Below are positions 8,924 through 16,865 of a stretch of DNA of 64,000 nucleotides, piece after piece. The notes beneath the pieces were generated by a model. That model was not told the DNA's origin and did not search any database. It saw only the letters and a program-made list of their open reading frames with translations. A program made the position numbers and the translations under genes. The stretch comes from Cyclobacterium roseum (GTDB lineage: Bacteria > Bacteroidota > Bacteroidia > Cytophagales > Cyclobacteriaceae). The DNA lies in assembly GCF_010119225.1 (NCBI RefSeq), contig NZ_WNKF01000008.1, positions 176,825 through 240,824 of the forward strand. Direction: 5' to 3'. Numbering within the stretch: the first letter of the stretch is position 1; each line of letters opens with the position of its first letter.

Positions 8924-9715
8924 GTGCTCGACCTCCTGGTCTGGTTTTTCCAGCATCCAAAGTTCCCCGATTCGGAGCAGCATGCTTTTGGTCTGACAGC
9001 TGAGGAGTTTGTGTGGTTTGGAGGATATCCGGGTGCCATTACGCTAAGAGAAGATGAAGAACGATGGAAAAGCTATGTCCGGGATGCACTTTTGGAAACG
9101 AGTATCTCCAAAGACATCCTTATGCTAACCCGGGTGGATAAACCTGCCCTGATGAAACGTTTGTTTGAATTGGGTTCGGCCTATTCCGGACAGATTTTGA
9201 GTTATACCAAAATCATGGGACAGCTAACCGAGGCAGGTAATACCACCACCTTGGCCAATTACCTGGAATTACTCCATGATGCCGGTCTGCTGGGGGGCAT
9301 TGAAAAGTACAGTCCCAACATGATCCGTAAACGCGCTTCCAGTCCCAAATTTCAGGTTCACAATACAGCGATCCTATCCGTGATTTCCAGTGAAAGTCTT
9401 GACACCTTATTAAAAAACCATGAAGCCTGGGGAAGGTGGGTGGAATCTGCGGTAGGTGCTCACCTGATCAATCAGGCATTCAAAAACAAAAAGCTAACGA
9501 TCTACTACTGGCGGGAAGGCAATGATGAGGTGGATTATGTGGTTGTGTACAACAATCGGGTGATTGCGCTCGAAGTGAAATCCGGGAAAACAGGAAAGCT
9601 ATCCGACTTGGGGGCTTTTCACAAAAAATTCAAACCTGAAAAATCCCTGCTGATAGGGGAAGCTGGCATTCATTGGCAAGAATTTTTGCAAACGAATGTG
9701 TTGGATTTGTTTTAA
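8924..9715 (+). pseudogene. AAA ATPase with DUF4143 domain, N-terminal half missing
   Basis: The 263 codons from a GTG at 8924 encode only the C-terminal two-thirds of an ATP-binding protein of the AAA_14/DUF4143 type. GGYPGAITL, the winged-helix segment (TLANYLELLHDAGLL) and the PD-(D/E)XK-like end (DEVDYVVV, ALEVKSGKTG) are present. The family's N-terminal P-loop (GARQVGKTTL-type) is absent, and a TAA three codons upstream closes the frame. Without the P-loop it cannot act as an ATPase. It is a 5'-deleted gene, one of two such cases in this region (see 15032). Start choice is arbitrary because the true start is lost. Confidence 0.75.
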
Positions 9716-9810
9716 ATGGCAGACCTTGTGGCTTTCATTTATTGGTTTACCTGGGATAAAATTATTTTATAAATAGCAGAATATCAATCATTAAAGGTGT
9801 CATTTTATAA

Positions 9811-9832
9811 TTTACTCAATATAATGAGTAAA
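9811..9832. promoter_or_regulatory. Palindrome TTTACTCA-N6-TGAGTAAA
   Basis: A perfect 8-base inverted repeat with a 6-base spacer lies in AT-rich DNA 96 bases after the ATPase fragment, and a further ATTACTCA half-site follows. It could be an operator or a small hairpin. There is no intact gene next to it. Confidence 0.25.
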
Positions 9833-9929
9833 ATTACTCAACAGAAAGTCATAAGTTTCGCTGAAAACCTAAAAATGGCATTTCGGTTTGAGAAAAACAC
9901 TTGGATGGAATTAATCCATTGATTGAATG

Positions 9930-10027
9930 TATTTACCAGGAAGATATTGATCCGGTACACCACCACAAAGTGCCTTTTATCCCAATGGGCGATCAGGGGA
10001 AGCTGTGCCTGTTTCAGCCGGTTAAAG
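9930..10027 (-). pseudogene. Remnant of a C39 (double-glycine) peptidase-containing ABC transporter
   Basis: The minus strand reads FNRLKQAQLPLIAHWDKR followed by HFVVVYRINIF. This is the diagnostic His-containing block of the C39 peptidase domain (usual form LPAIAHW followed by HFVVVYKI) that cleaves Gly-Gly leaders in bacteriocin-type exporters. The expected following VADP motif, the Cys-bearing N-terminus, and the membrane and ATPase domains are missing, so only about 30 codons survive. The location, downstream of a Gly-Gly-leader peptide gene on the same strand, suggests the exporter of that peptide was once here. The rest of 9716-10477 shows no intact gene. Confidence 0.55.
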
Positions 10028-10058
10028 TCATCTGTCTATGCTTTTTAGCTTGTTACTT

Positions 10059-10332
10059 CCCAATCTAATGGATAAAATCAAAAAACATAAGTGAATAATT
10101 GTATTTCCCGTGAACTGGCCTGTTTTTCCCGTGAACTGGCCTGTTTTTCCCGTGAACGGGCAGTATATTTTTTTCTATATCGGATGCGGGGTTGGTCAAA
10201 CATATTTGGCCCCGTCAGGGCTAGGGTTCCCGTTTCGGGTTTAGACACAGGGCTGCACCCTGTGTTTGGGTATTGCGCACATTCAGTGCTTGGGATTCCG
10301 TTCGTTTTCCAGTCATCCACGCCCTGAAATGG
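10059..10332. repeat. Long palindromic dispersed repeat, family A copy 1
   Basis: It begins CCCAATCTAATGGATAAAATC and is matched nearly base for base by 12118-12366. It includes three 21-base tandem units based on TTCCCGTGAACTGGCCTG (two in copy 2). It ends with small inverted repeats: CAGGGCTGCACCCTG and a stem-like GCACATTCAGTGC. The structure suggests a REP-like element family. A related short unit, TTCCCCGTAAATGGGCGG, lies at about 10395. Confidence 0.7.
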
Positions 10333-10477
10333 GGAGAAACCTCAGCTTGCATTAAAATAATTAAAGATATAATTCAAATAGGGGTAATTATCTTCCCCGT
10401 AAATGGGCGGTTTTATGCCGTTAAAGAAATGATTGTCCGGAATGGTGTGATGATTCGATGATGTGATGGTTTGATGA

Positions 10478-11554
10478 TTATCTTAACTTAACAATTCCAA
10501 TTTCGGGATTTTCTTCCTCAGTGGATGGGTCGCTAAATGCTTTCTTTTTGGTATAATAAAAGAGATCCGCATCCAAATCCAACGGTCTCAAAAACACAGG
10601 ATCGCCATCAGCATCGGTCAATCCCTTGCTAAGGTTGTATCCTATTTTGTTTTTCTTGTCATACAGAAACATGAATTGTTCCCAATCTTGGGCATATTCT
10701 AAAATATAATATGAAGAACTGTTCATCACGTTATACAACAAAAGCGTTTGGTACCCCTGCTCATTCAGGGATTGGGCTCGTTCAAAATGGAACTTAATAG
10801 CTGGTTTTATCATCCCATCTGATAACTGGTACAAAGTGTCCCGGAGCGTATTTTCCGGTGTAAGAACCGGCATGAACAAAAATATTCCTTCTCCAGTAGC
10901 TGACAACCAATGCCTAAACCAATAGCCCCCTATTTGTATTTTGTCCAAAATCACCCTCCTAAAGGGAATGGTATCTGAAATCTCGAAAGTATTACCCAGC
11001 TTGTAGAGGTTGGTCTGATTAGCAGTTTTATTCCCAACCTTTATCCCTATCTCCTCAGAAACTATCCATAGGTCTCCATCCAAAACTTTCAAATACCCTA
11101 TAGGATAGCCCAATTTTCTTTCTTCGACAAGCCCTAAGTCAGCTCCAAAAACCAAAAGCTTATTGTATGATGAAATATAGATTAGACCTGAAGCAGAATC
11201 GATATCCATAGAAGTAACCAATTTATACTCTCCTGGACCCTCGCCTTCCTCACCCAAAAATTGAATAAAATTTCCTTCCAAATCAAAAATTGAAACCCTT
11301 TTTTTATCAGAGACAAATAACCTGTCTTTATATAATTTAACATCAACAATATTTCCAAGAAAAACGCCATCTTTTGTCTCTAATTTTATCTTCTTATCTG
11401 TGATGGCTAGTTCAGAAAGGAGAACAGGTTCATCTATTTTATTTGGGACATGTATCGATGTAAGTTCCGTTTTTGGGGTTTTACTACAACCAAATATCAA
11501 AAAAGGGGAAGCAACGAATAATAGAAAAACACGAATAGAATTTTTACCTAACAT
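10478..11554 (-). CDS. 6-bladed beta-propeller lipoprotein (DUF5128-like) paired with a GG-leader peptide
   Basis: The product is 358 residues from the ATG at 11554. The longer in-frame start at 11626 would precede the signal by 24 polar residues and is rejected. The signal ends LIFGC (Cys23). Propeller features include VSIFDLEGNFIQFLGEEG and GEGPGEYKLV, the GxGPGEY blade signature of 6-bladed propellers. It lies 81 bases downstream of a Cys-rich peptide gene on the same strand and is the only protein gene between two copies of repeat A, so peptide plus propeller appear to form one unit. It is likely an envelope partner of the peptide, by inference. Confidence 0.8.
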   Translation of the reverse strand: MLGKNSIRVFLLFVASPFLIFGCSKTPKTELTSIHVPNKIDEPVLLSELAITDKKIKLETKDGVFLGNIVDVKLYKDRLFVSDKKRVSIFDLEGNFIQFLGEEGEGPGEYKLVTSMDIDSASGLIYISSYNKLLVFGADLGLVEERKLGYPIGYLKVLDGDLWIVSEEIGIKVGNKTANQTNLYKLGNTFEISDTIPFRRVILDKIQIGGYWFRHWLSATGEGIFLFMPVLTPENTLRDTLYQLSDGMIKPAIKFHFERAQSLNEQGYQTLLLYNVMNSSSYYILEYAQDWEQFMFLYDKKNKIGYNLSKGLTDADGDPVFLRPLDLDADLFYYTKKKAFSDPSTEEENPEIGIVKLR

Positions 11555-11635
11555 AGCGTTGTAAAGTTTTAAATAATGGAGGATCTGCTGATCCTCCATT
11601 TCATTAGTCAATAGTTCGCAACACAAATTGTACTG

Positions 11636-11848
11636 TTAATCTTGTCCGCTACAATGGCCATTTACCTCACAAATTTTGGTTGGATCCCCGGAGCAATCCC
11701 AAAGGGAAAAAGGTTCACCACCATCACGGGTGCATACCCATTGGCAGTTCGTACTACCTCCAGATCCCCAATAAATGGTCCCCATCTGACTTCGTTGTAG
11801 CACATCCGCTGCCGCCAGCTTTAATTTTTCCAAATTCAACTTTTTCAT
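11636..11848 (-). CDS. Small Cys-rich peptide precursor with Gly-Gly-type leader
   Basis: The 70-residue product starts at the ATG at 11848. A longer start at 11911 would add 21 unrelated residues. It begins MKKLNLEKLKLAAADVLQRS, which resembles leaders of Bacteroidota natural-product-precursor peptides, then SQMGTIYWGSGG, a likely cleavage boundary around residues 30-31. The core has five Cys (35, 39, 52, 60, 66) in a Gly/Asp-rich context and ends HCSGQD. Such leaders are cut by C39 peptidase exporters, and a C39 remnant lies about 1.6 kb downstream. The propeller lipoprotein gene follows after 81 bases. Antibacterial, signalling or adhesive roles are all possible; no modification enzyme is nearby. 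Confidence 0.7.
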   Translation of the reverse strand: MKKLNLEKLKLAAADVLQRSQMGTIYWGSGGSTNCQWVCTRDGGEPFSLWDCSGDPTKICEVNGHCSGQD

Positions 11849-11930
11849 TTTTCTTTTGATTAATGAATTGTATTGTTTTCCCGGACCAGCTTGGGATTTG
11901 TGCCCATTCATCGCGAAAGAATTCGTTTAT

Positions 11931-11988
11931 ATACCTACTGGTAGGTATTTATTTCCTTGAGGTCTGCACTGGATATACCGCTGGTATA
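11931..11988. promoter_or_regulatory. Two palindromes upstream of the peptide gene, TetR-operator-like
   Basis: ATACCTAC-TG-GTAGGTAT (11931-11948) is a perfect 8-base inverted repeat, and TATACC-GCT-GGTATA (11974-11988) follows. The first resembles operators of TetR-family repressors. It lies 83 bases upstream of the peptide start on the opposite side from any regulator gene, and no TetR gene is in the window. The remaining 11849-12765 holds family A repeats and no gene. Confidence 0.35.
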
Positions 11989-12117
11989 GCGAATTTTCAG
12001 CCATTCGAGGAGCCTATCGGAGCTGTGGAAACAATTATTCATGCGGTTCAAACAGTTTAATAGTATGTAGATTACCAGAAAAGTAGGAATCTATATATGT
12101 TTTTGGTTTTATTACTG

Positions 12118-12366
12118 CCCAATCTAATGGATAAAATCAAAAAATATAAGTGAATAATTGTATTTCCCGTGAATTGGCCTGTTTTTCCCGTGAACGGGCG
12201 GCATATTCTTTTGTGTAGATGTGTGGTCTGCCAAACATATTTCACCCTTACAGGACTGGGGTTTAGGTTTCGGCTTTAGACACAGGGCTGCACCCTGTGC
12301 TTTGGTATTAAGCACCTTCAGTGCTTGGGATTCGGTTCGGTTTTCATTCATCCAAGCCCTGAATGG
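12118..12366. repeat. Long palindromic dispersed repeat, family A copy 2
   Basis: This direct repeat of 10059-10332 starts with the same CCCAATCTAATGGATAAAATC block. It has two rather than three TTCCCGTGAA units, then the CAGGGCTGCACCCTG palindrome and the GCACCTTCAGTGC hairpin. Together the two copies bracket the peptide/propeller unit in direct orientation. Confidence 0.7.
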
Positions 12367-12423
12367 GCGGGATACCTCAGCGATGGGTGTAGCCCATCGA
12401 CATGAGAATCCCCGATTGCTCTG

Positions 12424-12511
12424 AGCCCTGTATGGGCGGCATATTTTTTTCTATGGATTGATGTGGGCTACACCCTGTGTTTGGGTATTACGCACCTTCA
12501 GTGCTTGGGTT
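12424..12511. repeat. Family A repeat, partial copy 3
   Basis: Only the 3' half of the family is present: AGCCCTGTATGGGCGGCATA, a T-rich run, CTACACCCTGTGTTTGGGTA and GCACCTTCAGTGCTTGGG. It starts 60 bases after copy 2. The following 250 bases to the Uma2 gene show nothing. Confidence 0.6.
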
Positions 12512-12765
12512 TGAATAACTGGATAGCAAATGCTGTCTTTCGTTTCTTTGATACGCAGGTATGGCAAAAAAATAACATATTGTTCCAATACAAGCGCTTG
12601 AGGGATCTTGGAGGATATTGTAATCAGGACATAACACAATGTTCTTTTTGATTCACCCTATAATAGGCTAGTTGTTATTCTACTGTAGTCCGAAATACTG
12701 GCTCCGTATATGATACTGTTTTAGTATTCTTTTTTGTGCCTGGGAATCCCAAGCCAGAGACCAAA

Positions 12766-13371
12766 CTATAATCCTCCAAAAACATGATCCAGCTCCAGCT
12801 CAAATCCAGGCAGGGCTTCAGAAATTACCCTGTCACCCAAGGTGAATAAACGGGAGGCGCGGTATTTCCGCTTATCCAGGGTATAAATAAGAAGCGTTCG
12901 CTCATCCGGATGGATGACCCAGTATTCTTTCACTCCCGAATCCTCATAAACGTCGTATTTCAACTTCAAGTCTTTTCGATTGTTACCGGGAGAAAGTATT
13001 TCTATGATCAAGTCTGGTGCACCAAGACAGCCACGTTCGTCTATCTTCCCTGCATCACATACGACACATAAGTCCGGTTGGACCACCGTATCGATATCTT
13101 CATTCTTTTTAGAAGCCACCGGCAGTCGTACATCGAAAGCTGCTGAGAATACTTCACAAGGCTTACCCTTTAGAAAATCGTACAGCGAGTAGAAAATTTT
13201 TCCGGAAATCCGTTGGTGTATCACTCGTGGTGCGGCTGCCTGTCGAAACACCTTTCCACGGATCAGTTCTACCATTTCATCTATCTCCCAGGTAAGATAA
13301 TCCGCATACGTATAGGAGCCGTATGCAAAGTCAGGTTCTTTGGCTATGTTTTTTTCAGGTTGCGTTTCCAT
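12766..13371 (-). CDS. Uma2-family PD-(D/E)XK endonuclease-like protein
   Basis: The product is 201 residues from the ATG at 13371; 17 codons of open frame upstream lack the family's N-terminus. The order of motifs is standard for Uma2 (DUF820): YTYADYLTW, ELIRGKVF, RISGKIFYSL, QPDLCVVCD with the catalytic Asp, APDLIIEILSPGN with the Glu, and KYDVYEDSGVKEYWVI. The length matches the family. The fold is a restriction-type nuclease; the biological role is unclear, and the genes are often found near mobile DNA. A broken relative lies at 19360-19593. There is no partner gene beside it. Confidence 0.85.
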   Translation of the reverse strand: METQPEKNIAKEPDFAYGSYTYADYLTWEIDEMVELIRGKVFRQAAAPRVIHQRISGKIFYSLYDFLKGKPCEVFSAAFDVRLPVASKKNEDIDTVVQPDLCVVCDAGKIDERGCLGAPDLIIEILSPGNNRKDLKLKYDVYEDSGVKEYWVIHPDERTLLIYTLDKRKYRASRLFTLGDRVISEALPGFELELDHVFGGL

Positions 13372-13692
13372 AGGGCTTACAAAACACTTGAATGATTTAT
13401 AAAAATAATAAAAACCAATCAATTCCGCGAGAAATACCTATCGGTAATGAAAACATGGACTGAATGCCTGGAGTTCGATACAAAACCCCAAAAGGCTGCC
13501 AGGGTACTTTGCTGCCCAAGCCAATATCATCTGACGAAACCTAAAAAACCCTTTTCCTACCCGTCCTATCAAATTGCCGTAAAAGAAACACAGAATATCC
13601 CTATTTTTGTCAGCTTCCAAAGAGTTTCCGGCCCTTTAACCCTAACCACCACCTTGGCTACCGCAAACGAGTACAATCCGGCATACGAAAAG
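13372..13692. other. Intergenic stretch without a recognisable feature
   Basis: ORFs of 60 and 87 codons overlap on opposite strands here, but neither resembles a family or has a plausible start context. The minus strand upstream of the Uma2 gene is AT-rich and may hold its promoter. Confidence 0.4.
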
Positions 13693-14040
13693 TCAAAACT
13701 CCGATTGTAAAATTACGGAAACCATTGATCTTAAACGGGGTAAGTCTTTTTGGATAATTTCCCTTACGGCTGTCATTTTGATGTTGAAATATTCATGGGC
13801 TATCAAATTTCTAAAGGACTTAACCTTATACCATGGATAGTCATATTTAACTAATTTTTCGTTTTCCACGTAGTCGATTGACTCCCCGATAATAATAAAT
13901 TGCATCAATACAGCATCCTGAACAAGCCCGTTTTTGCAGAAAGCAATCCGATCCAACCCTTCTACATATCGGTCGATGGTAATTATGGCTTTAAGGATTT
14001 GCGCTAATCTCCTCTGGCTATCCCAATGCTTCTCTTTCAT
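13693..14040 (-). CDS. hepT: HepT-like HEPN ribonuclease toxin
   Basis: The 115-residue all-helical protein carries the HEPN catalytic motif RNLIAHEY (Arg77, His82, Tyr84), the Rx4HxY form of DUF86/HepT toxins. HepT is an RNase blocked by its MNT partner, which adds AMP groups to the Tyr of this motif. The start at 14040 overlaps the upstream antitoxin gene by 23 bases, so antitoxin and toxin are co-translated in the usual order, antitoxin first. Length is normal for the family and no key residue is missing. Confidence 0.85.
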   Translation of the reverse strand: MKEKHWDSQRRLAQILKAIITIDRYVEGLDRIAFCKNGLVQDAVLMQFIIIGESIDYVENEKLVKYDYPWYKVKSFRNLIAHEYFNIKMTAVREIIQKDLPRLRSMVSVILQSEF

Positions 14041-14617
14041 ATATCAATTTTAGGTCCTTTTTTACCTGCTCAAAAATATAAGGTTTAAATGAATCGATAA
14101 ATCCTATATCCACCTTGCGGTCGATGGTTTTTTCCAAGGCATATTGGATATCCACCAGATCAAAATAGGAGAAAGTGGGATCAGCTTGAACCGCAATGTC
14201 CACATCGCTTTTCGGCCCATCTTCTTGCCTGGCAAATGATCCATATATCCAGGCCTTTTTTACCTGCTTGAATTTGCTGATTCCATTTTGTATTTTTCTC
14301 AGGATCCGATCCCTGTCAATTTTCTGAAATGCGGCATAAGCTGCCCTTTCTTCAGCCATTTGCAATGCTTCCAAAGCGAGCTCTTCATCACCAAGCTCAT
14401 ACGTTATTTTGTCTGCTAACCAGGCCAGCAATAAATCTTTTTCGGAAATTTGAAAATAAGCAGCCAGTCTGACTACCAGCTCCCGCTTTGGTCTTCGGAG
14501 TCCGCGTTCGATCTTACTCAAAATAGCCTGGTCAATACCGAGATGATCAGCCACCGTCCGAAGTGGAAGTTCCCTTTCATTCCTTAATTCCCTGATGGTT
14601 TCTCCTAGACTACGCAT
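14018..14617 (-). CDS. mntA: MNT-type nucleotidyltransferase antitoxin fused to an N-terminal XRE-like HTH
   Basis: The product is 199 residues from the ATG at 14617 (MRSLGETIRELRN); an extra 12-codon extension to 14653 is less likely. Residues 1-60 form an XRE-type helix-turn-helix (LRTVADHLGIDQAILSKIER). Residues 115-199 hold the minimal nucleotidyltransferase with GSFARQEDGPKSDVD, the GSx10DxD catalytic motif (Gly126, Ser127, Asp138, Asp140). It should neutralise HepT by AMPylation and may also bind its own promoter through the HTH. Stand-alone MntA proteins lack the HTH. AT-rich DNA lies upstream. Confidence 0.85.
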   Translation of the reverse strand: MRSLGETIRELRNERELPLRTVADHLGIDQAILSKIERGLRRPKRELVVRLAAYFQISEKDLLLAWLADKITYELGDEELALEALQMAEERAAYAAFQKIDRDRILRKIQNGISKFKQVKKAWIYGSFARQEDGPKSDVDIAVQADPTFSYFDLVDIQYALEKTIDRKVDIGFIDSFKPYIFEQVKKDLKLIYEREALG

Positions 14618-14730
14618 ACAATTTTTGGATTTTGGATACTTAAAATTTGACAAAATTTGTCAAAAAATCAAAGAGTGATTTGAAAAAAACAAAGGTTCCT
14701 AGTAATTATCTGCATTTTATTGGTAAATCG

Positions 14731-14955
14731 TGCTGTTCGGAATTTGCAATTCCGAACCCGGATTAGCAGGATTTATAATCCTGATTACGTGATTTCAAAC
14801 GATTACATGGTTTTATGAAAAAATAACTAAATTTCATTTACGTTTGGCGATTTCAAATGGCCTTTTGGAATATGGTTTTCCAAAATGTATTGTCGTAAAT
14901 ATCTGGGAGAAATTGCAAATTTCACCCAGCACAAATTGATCATCTGATTATATGA
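14731..14955. repeat. Palindrome-rich dispersed repeat, family B copy 1
   Basis: This 225-base element contains stacked inverted repeats: GTTCGGAATT-TGC-AATTCCGAAC, CAGGATTTATAATCCTG and GAGAAATTGCAAATTTC. It matches 18997-19220 along its full length with scattered substitutions, several of them in stem positions. It looks like a clustered REP-type element of the kind moved by RAYT transposases. No transposase is in the window. Confidence 0.75.
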
Positions 14956-15031
14956 TGGTACAATGGTTTGCTGAATGATTGGCTGATAAATTGATTTGCT
15001 AATGTGCAAATGGTTCGATTTCGGATTTGTC

Positions 15032-15814
15032 CTAATTTTTTTCCCTAATCATTTTCAAAAATGCCACCAATCCTATTACTTCAATACCGCCTTTCATAGG
15101 GAATTGGTCGGAACCGGAATAAATCACAAGCTTTCTTGTGGCTTGGATGTCTTCACAAGCATGGTAAAATCCTGAACTCAAGGTTGGGGAAACCGATTTT
15201 TTTATTTCTATCGCCCAAACCTCCCGGGCAGGTCCTTCCAAAACCAAGTCTATTTCACTTTGATTGCTTGATTTATAATAGCTGCTGACCCAATCGGGGG
15301 TCAGGAGCTTACTGATATTTTCTATAACAAACCCTTCCCAGCTAGCGCCAACCAAGGGGTATCCCATCAATTGTTCGAAACTGGGGATCGTTAATAGACT
15401 GTGTAACAAACCCGTATCCCGAATATAAATCTTCGGGGACTTGACCAATCTTTTTCTGGTATTCCCAGACCAGGGTTGCAACTGCCTCACCATAAAGAAA
15501 TCCTGAAGAATGTCCAAATAAGTCCGAATGGTGGTGTGACTGACTTCCAGACTTTTAGCTATTTCGCTAAGCACGGCTTGTTGGCCATGGTAATGCGCCA
15601 GCATGGACCAAAATCGTTTCATGCGGGTAGCTGAAACCTGGGCTCCAAATAAGGGTATGTCCCGTTCTACGTAGGTAGTGATAAAATCGTATCTCCAATC
15701 CCAACTGTCACTATCCGTTTCGGCCAGATAGCTATCTGGAAACCCTCCTCTAAACCAGAGTTTCTCATAGTTGAATTCCGAAGGATCATTATTACTTAAA
15801 TTCAGTAGGTTTTT
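15032..15814 (-). pseudogene. AAA ATPase with DUF4143 domain, N-terminal P-loop half missing
   Basis: The frame is open from just after a TAA at 15815 down to 15032, about 260 codons, and the first conserved block is LWFRGGFPDSYLA. The rest follows the AAA/DUF4143 order: FITTYVERDIPLFG, a winged-helix region (HTTIRTYLDILQDFFMV), GASWEGFVIE, and the nuclease-like end SEIDLVLEG with AIEIKKS. The Walker A region and about the first 200 residues are absent. The first ATG is at 15622, in mid-domain, so a shortened protein could only contain the C-terminal part. It is a 5'-deleted relative of the 8924 gene, not a close copy. Confidence 0.75.
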
Positions 15815-16070
15815 TTAAATTAACCAGAAAGTATGTAATTTGAAAATAAAACTTTCAAATTACATAAAATTAAACAGTAAACCTTAATCACCTCTTTTCC
15901 TACTCAAAGCAATTCCAATGACAAAAAATCAGGTCTGAACAATCCAAAACCCTCCCGACCCTTTAGCCCTGAGAGTGTTGGATTCCATTGAAAATTACCT
16001 TGATATTTTTAAATAATCTTAAATCTTCGCTATTTTTAGTAGTAAAAATAACGGGATGCCGCCACTTAAA

Positions 16071-16508
16071 ATGAAAACATACAAAGCCAAAAAAGGACCC
16101 CTGATGCAGGGTATTCTGCTCGCCATGTTGGTATTGCCACTGGCATACGGGTTTTTGGGTACCAAACCGTGGAAGGAAAAGTTGCGAAGGATCATCCCCC
16201 TGACCGCTCCGGCCCTATTTATTATCTGGCCCTATGTTGCCACCCGGTATCAGATCCGGGGTCATAGCTTTAACTACAAGTCAGGCTATATCAAGGGAGA
16301 AATTGACATAGGTAGCATCCGGACCATTCTTAAAGGCAAAACCCGCTGGGTGGGAGTGAAGCCTGCACTGGCTACCGGAGGCTTGATTGTAAAATACAAC
16401 CGGTACGACGATGTGTACATTGCCCCGGAAGACAGTGATGCCCTGATTGCCGACCTGCTCACCATCAACCCCAGCATTCAGGTGATCCCACCCGGGAAAG
16501 ATCCCTAA
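16071..16508 (+). CDS. Bacterial PH-like (bPH_4) membrane protein
   Basis: The product is 145 residues from the ATG at 16071; the upstream ATG at 16056 is also possible. Two membrane segments, around residues 12-30 and 43-57, are followed by a PH-like domain. IDIGSIRTILKG, GLIVKYNRYDDVYIAPED and FIQALL-like ALIADLLTINP match the bPH_4 (DUF1200) family, which has a short beta-barrel on the cytoplasmic or membrane face. Function is unknown. It stands alone, with hairpin repeats downstream. Confidence 0.7.
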   Translation: MKTYKAKKGPLMQGILLAMLVLPLAYGFLGTKPWKEKLRRIIPLTAPALFIIWPYVATRYQIRGHSFNYKSGYIKGEIDIGSIRTILKGKTRWVGVKPALATGGLIVKYNRYDDVYIAPEDSDALIADLLTINPSIQVIPPGKDP

Positions 16509-16571
16509 GGGGCATAAAAAAGTGTTGAGCATATCGAAATCCAGGAACGTACTTGCAAATTTTGAAAAAGT

Positions 16572-16697
16572 TAAATCCCCCTTTCAAAGGGGGCAGGGGG
16601 ATTTACGTACGAAAATCGTATCAAAATCGTAAAATGCATAGATGGGATGGGTACAAAAAAATCCCCCTGCGCCCTCCGCCGCGGAGGGATTTTAGTT
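16572..16697. repeat. Two AAATCCCCC/GGGGGATTT hairpin repeats
   Basis: The first hairpin (16572-16604) pairs AAATCCCCC with GGGGGATTT around a TTTCAAAGGGGGCA loop. The second (about 16660-16697) runs from AAATCCCCCTGCGCCC to GGAGGGATTTT. The same unit returns at 44721-44755. They are dispersed palindromes and may also end transcription of the PH-like gene. No gene is visible in 16509-16865. Confidence 0.55.
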
Positions 16698-16865
16698 ACA
16701 CTACCCGAAAGCGCTAGCGGTCCACTAGTGCATGTAAATCTAATGGACAGTTAACCAACTAAAGCTGAATAAATGCCATTTAAACGGACTGAAAAAAATT
16801 CCCCTAACAGCAGCAAGTAGGAAGCTTTGCTTTGTTTTTTTAAACCAATAGTTTTACTTTTAACC

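Noticed and set aside
10107..10170. Possible CRISPR array
   Set aside because: The units (TTCCCGTGAACTGG type) are only three, have no unique spacers of 25-40 bases and no cas genes are present.
10091..10327. Open frames with repeated SREKQAS or ELACFSRE units
   Set aside because: They are translations of the 21-base tandem units in repeat A, on both strands, so they reflect the repeat and not a protein.
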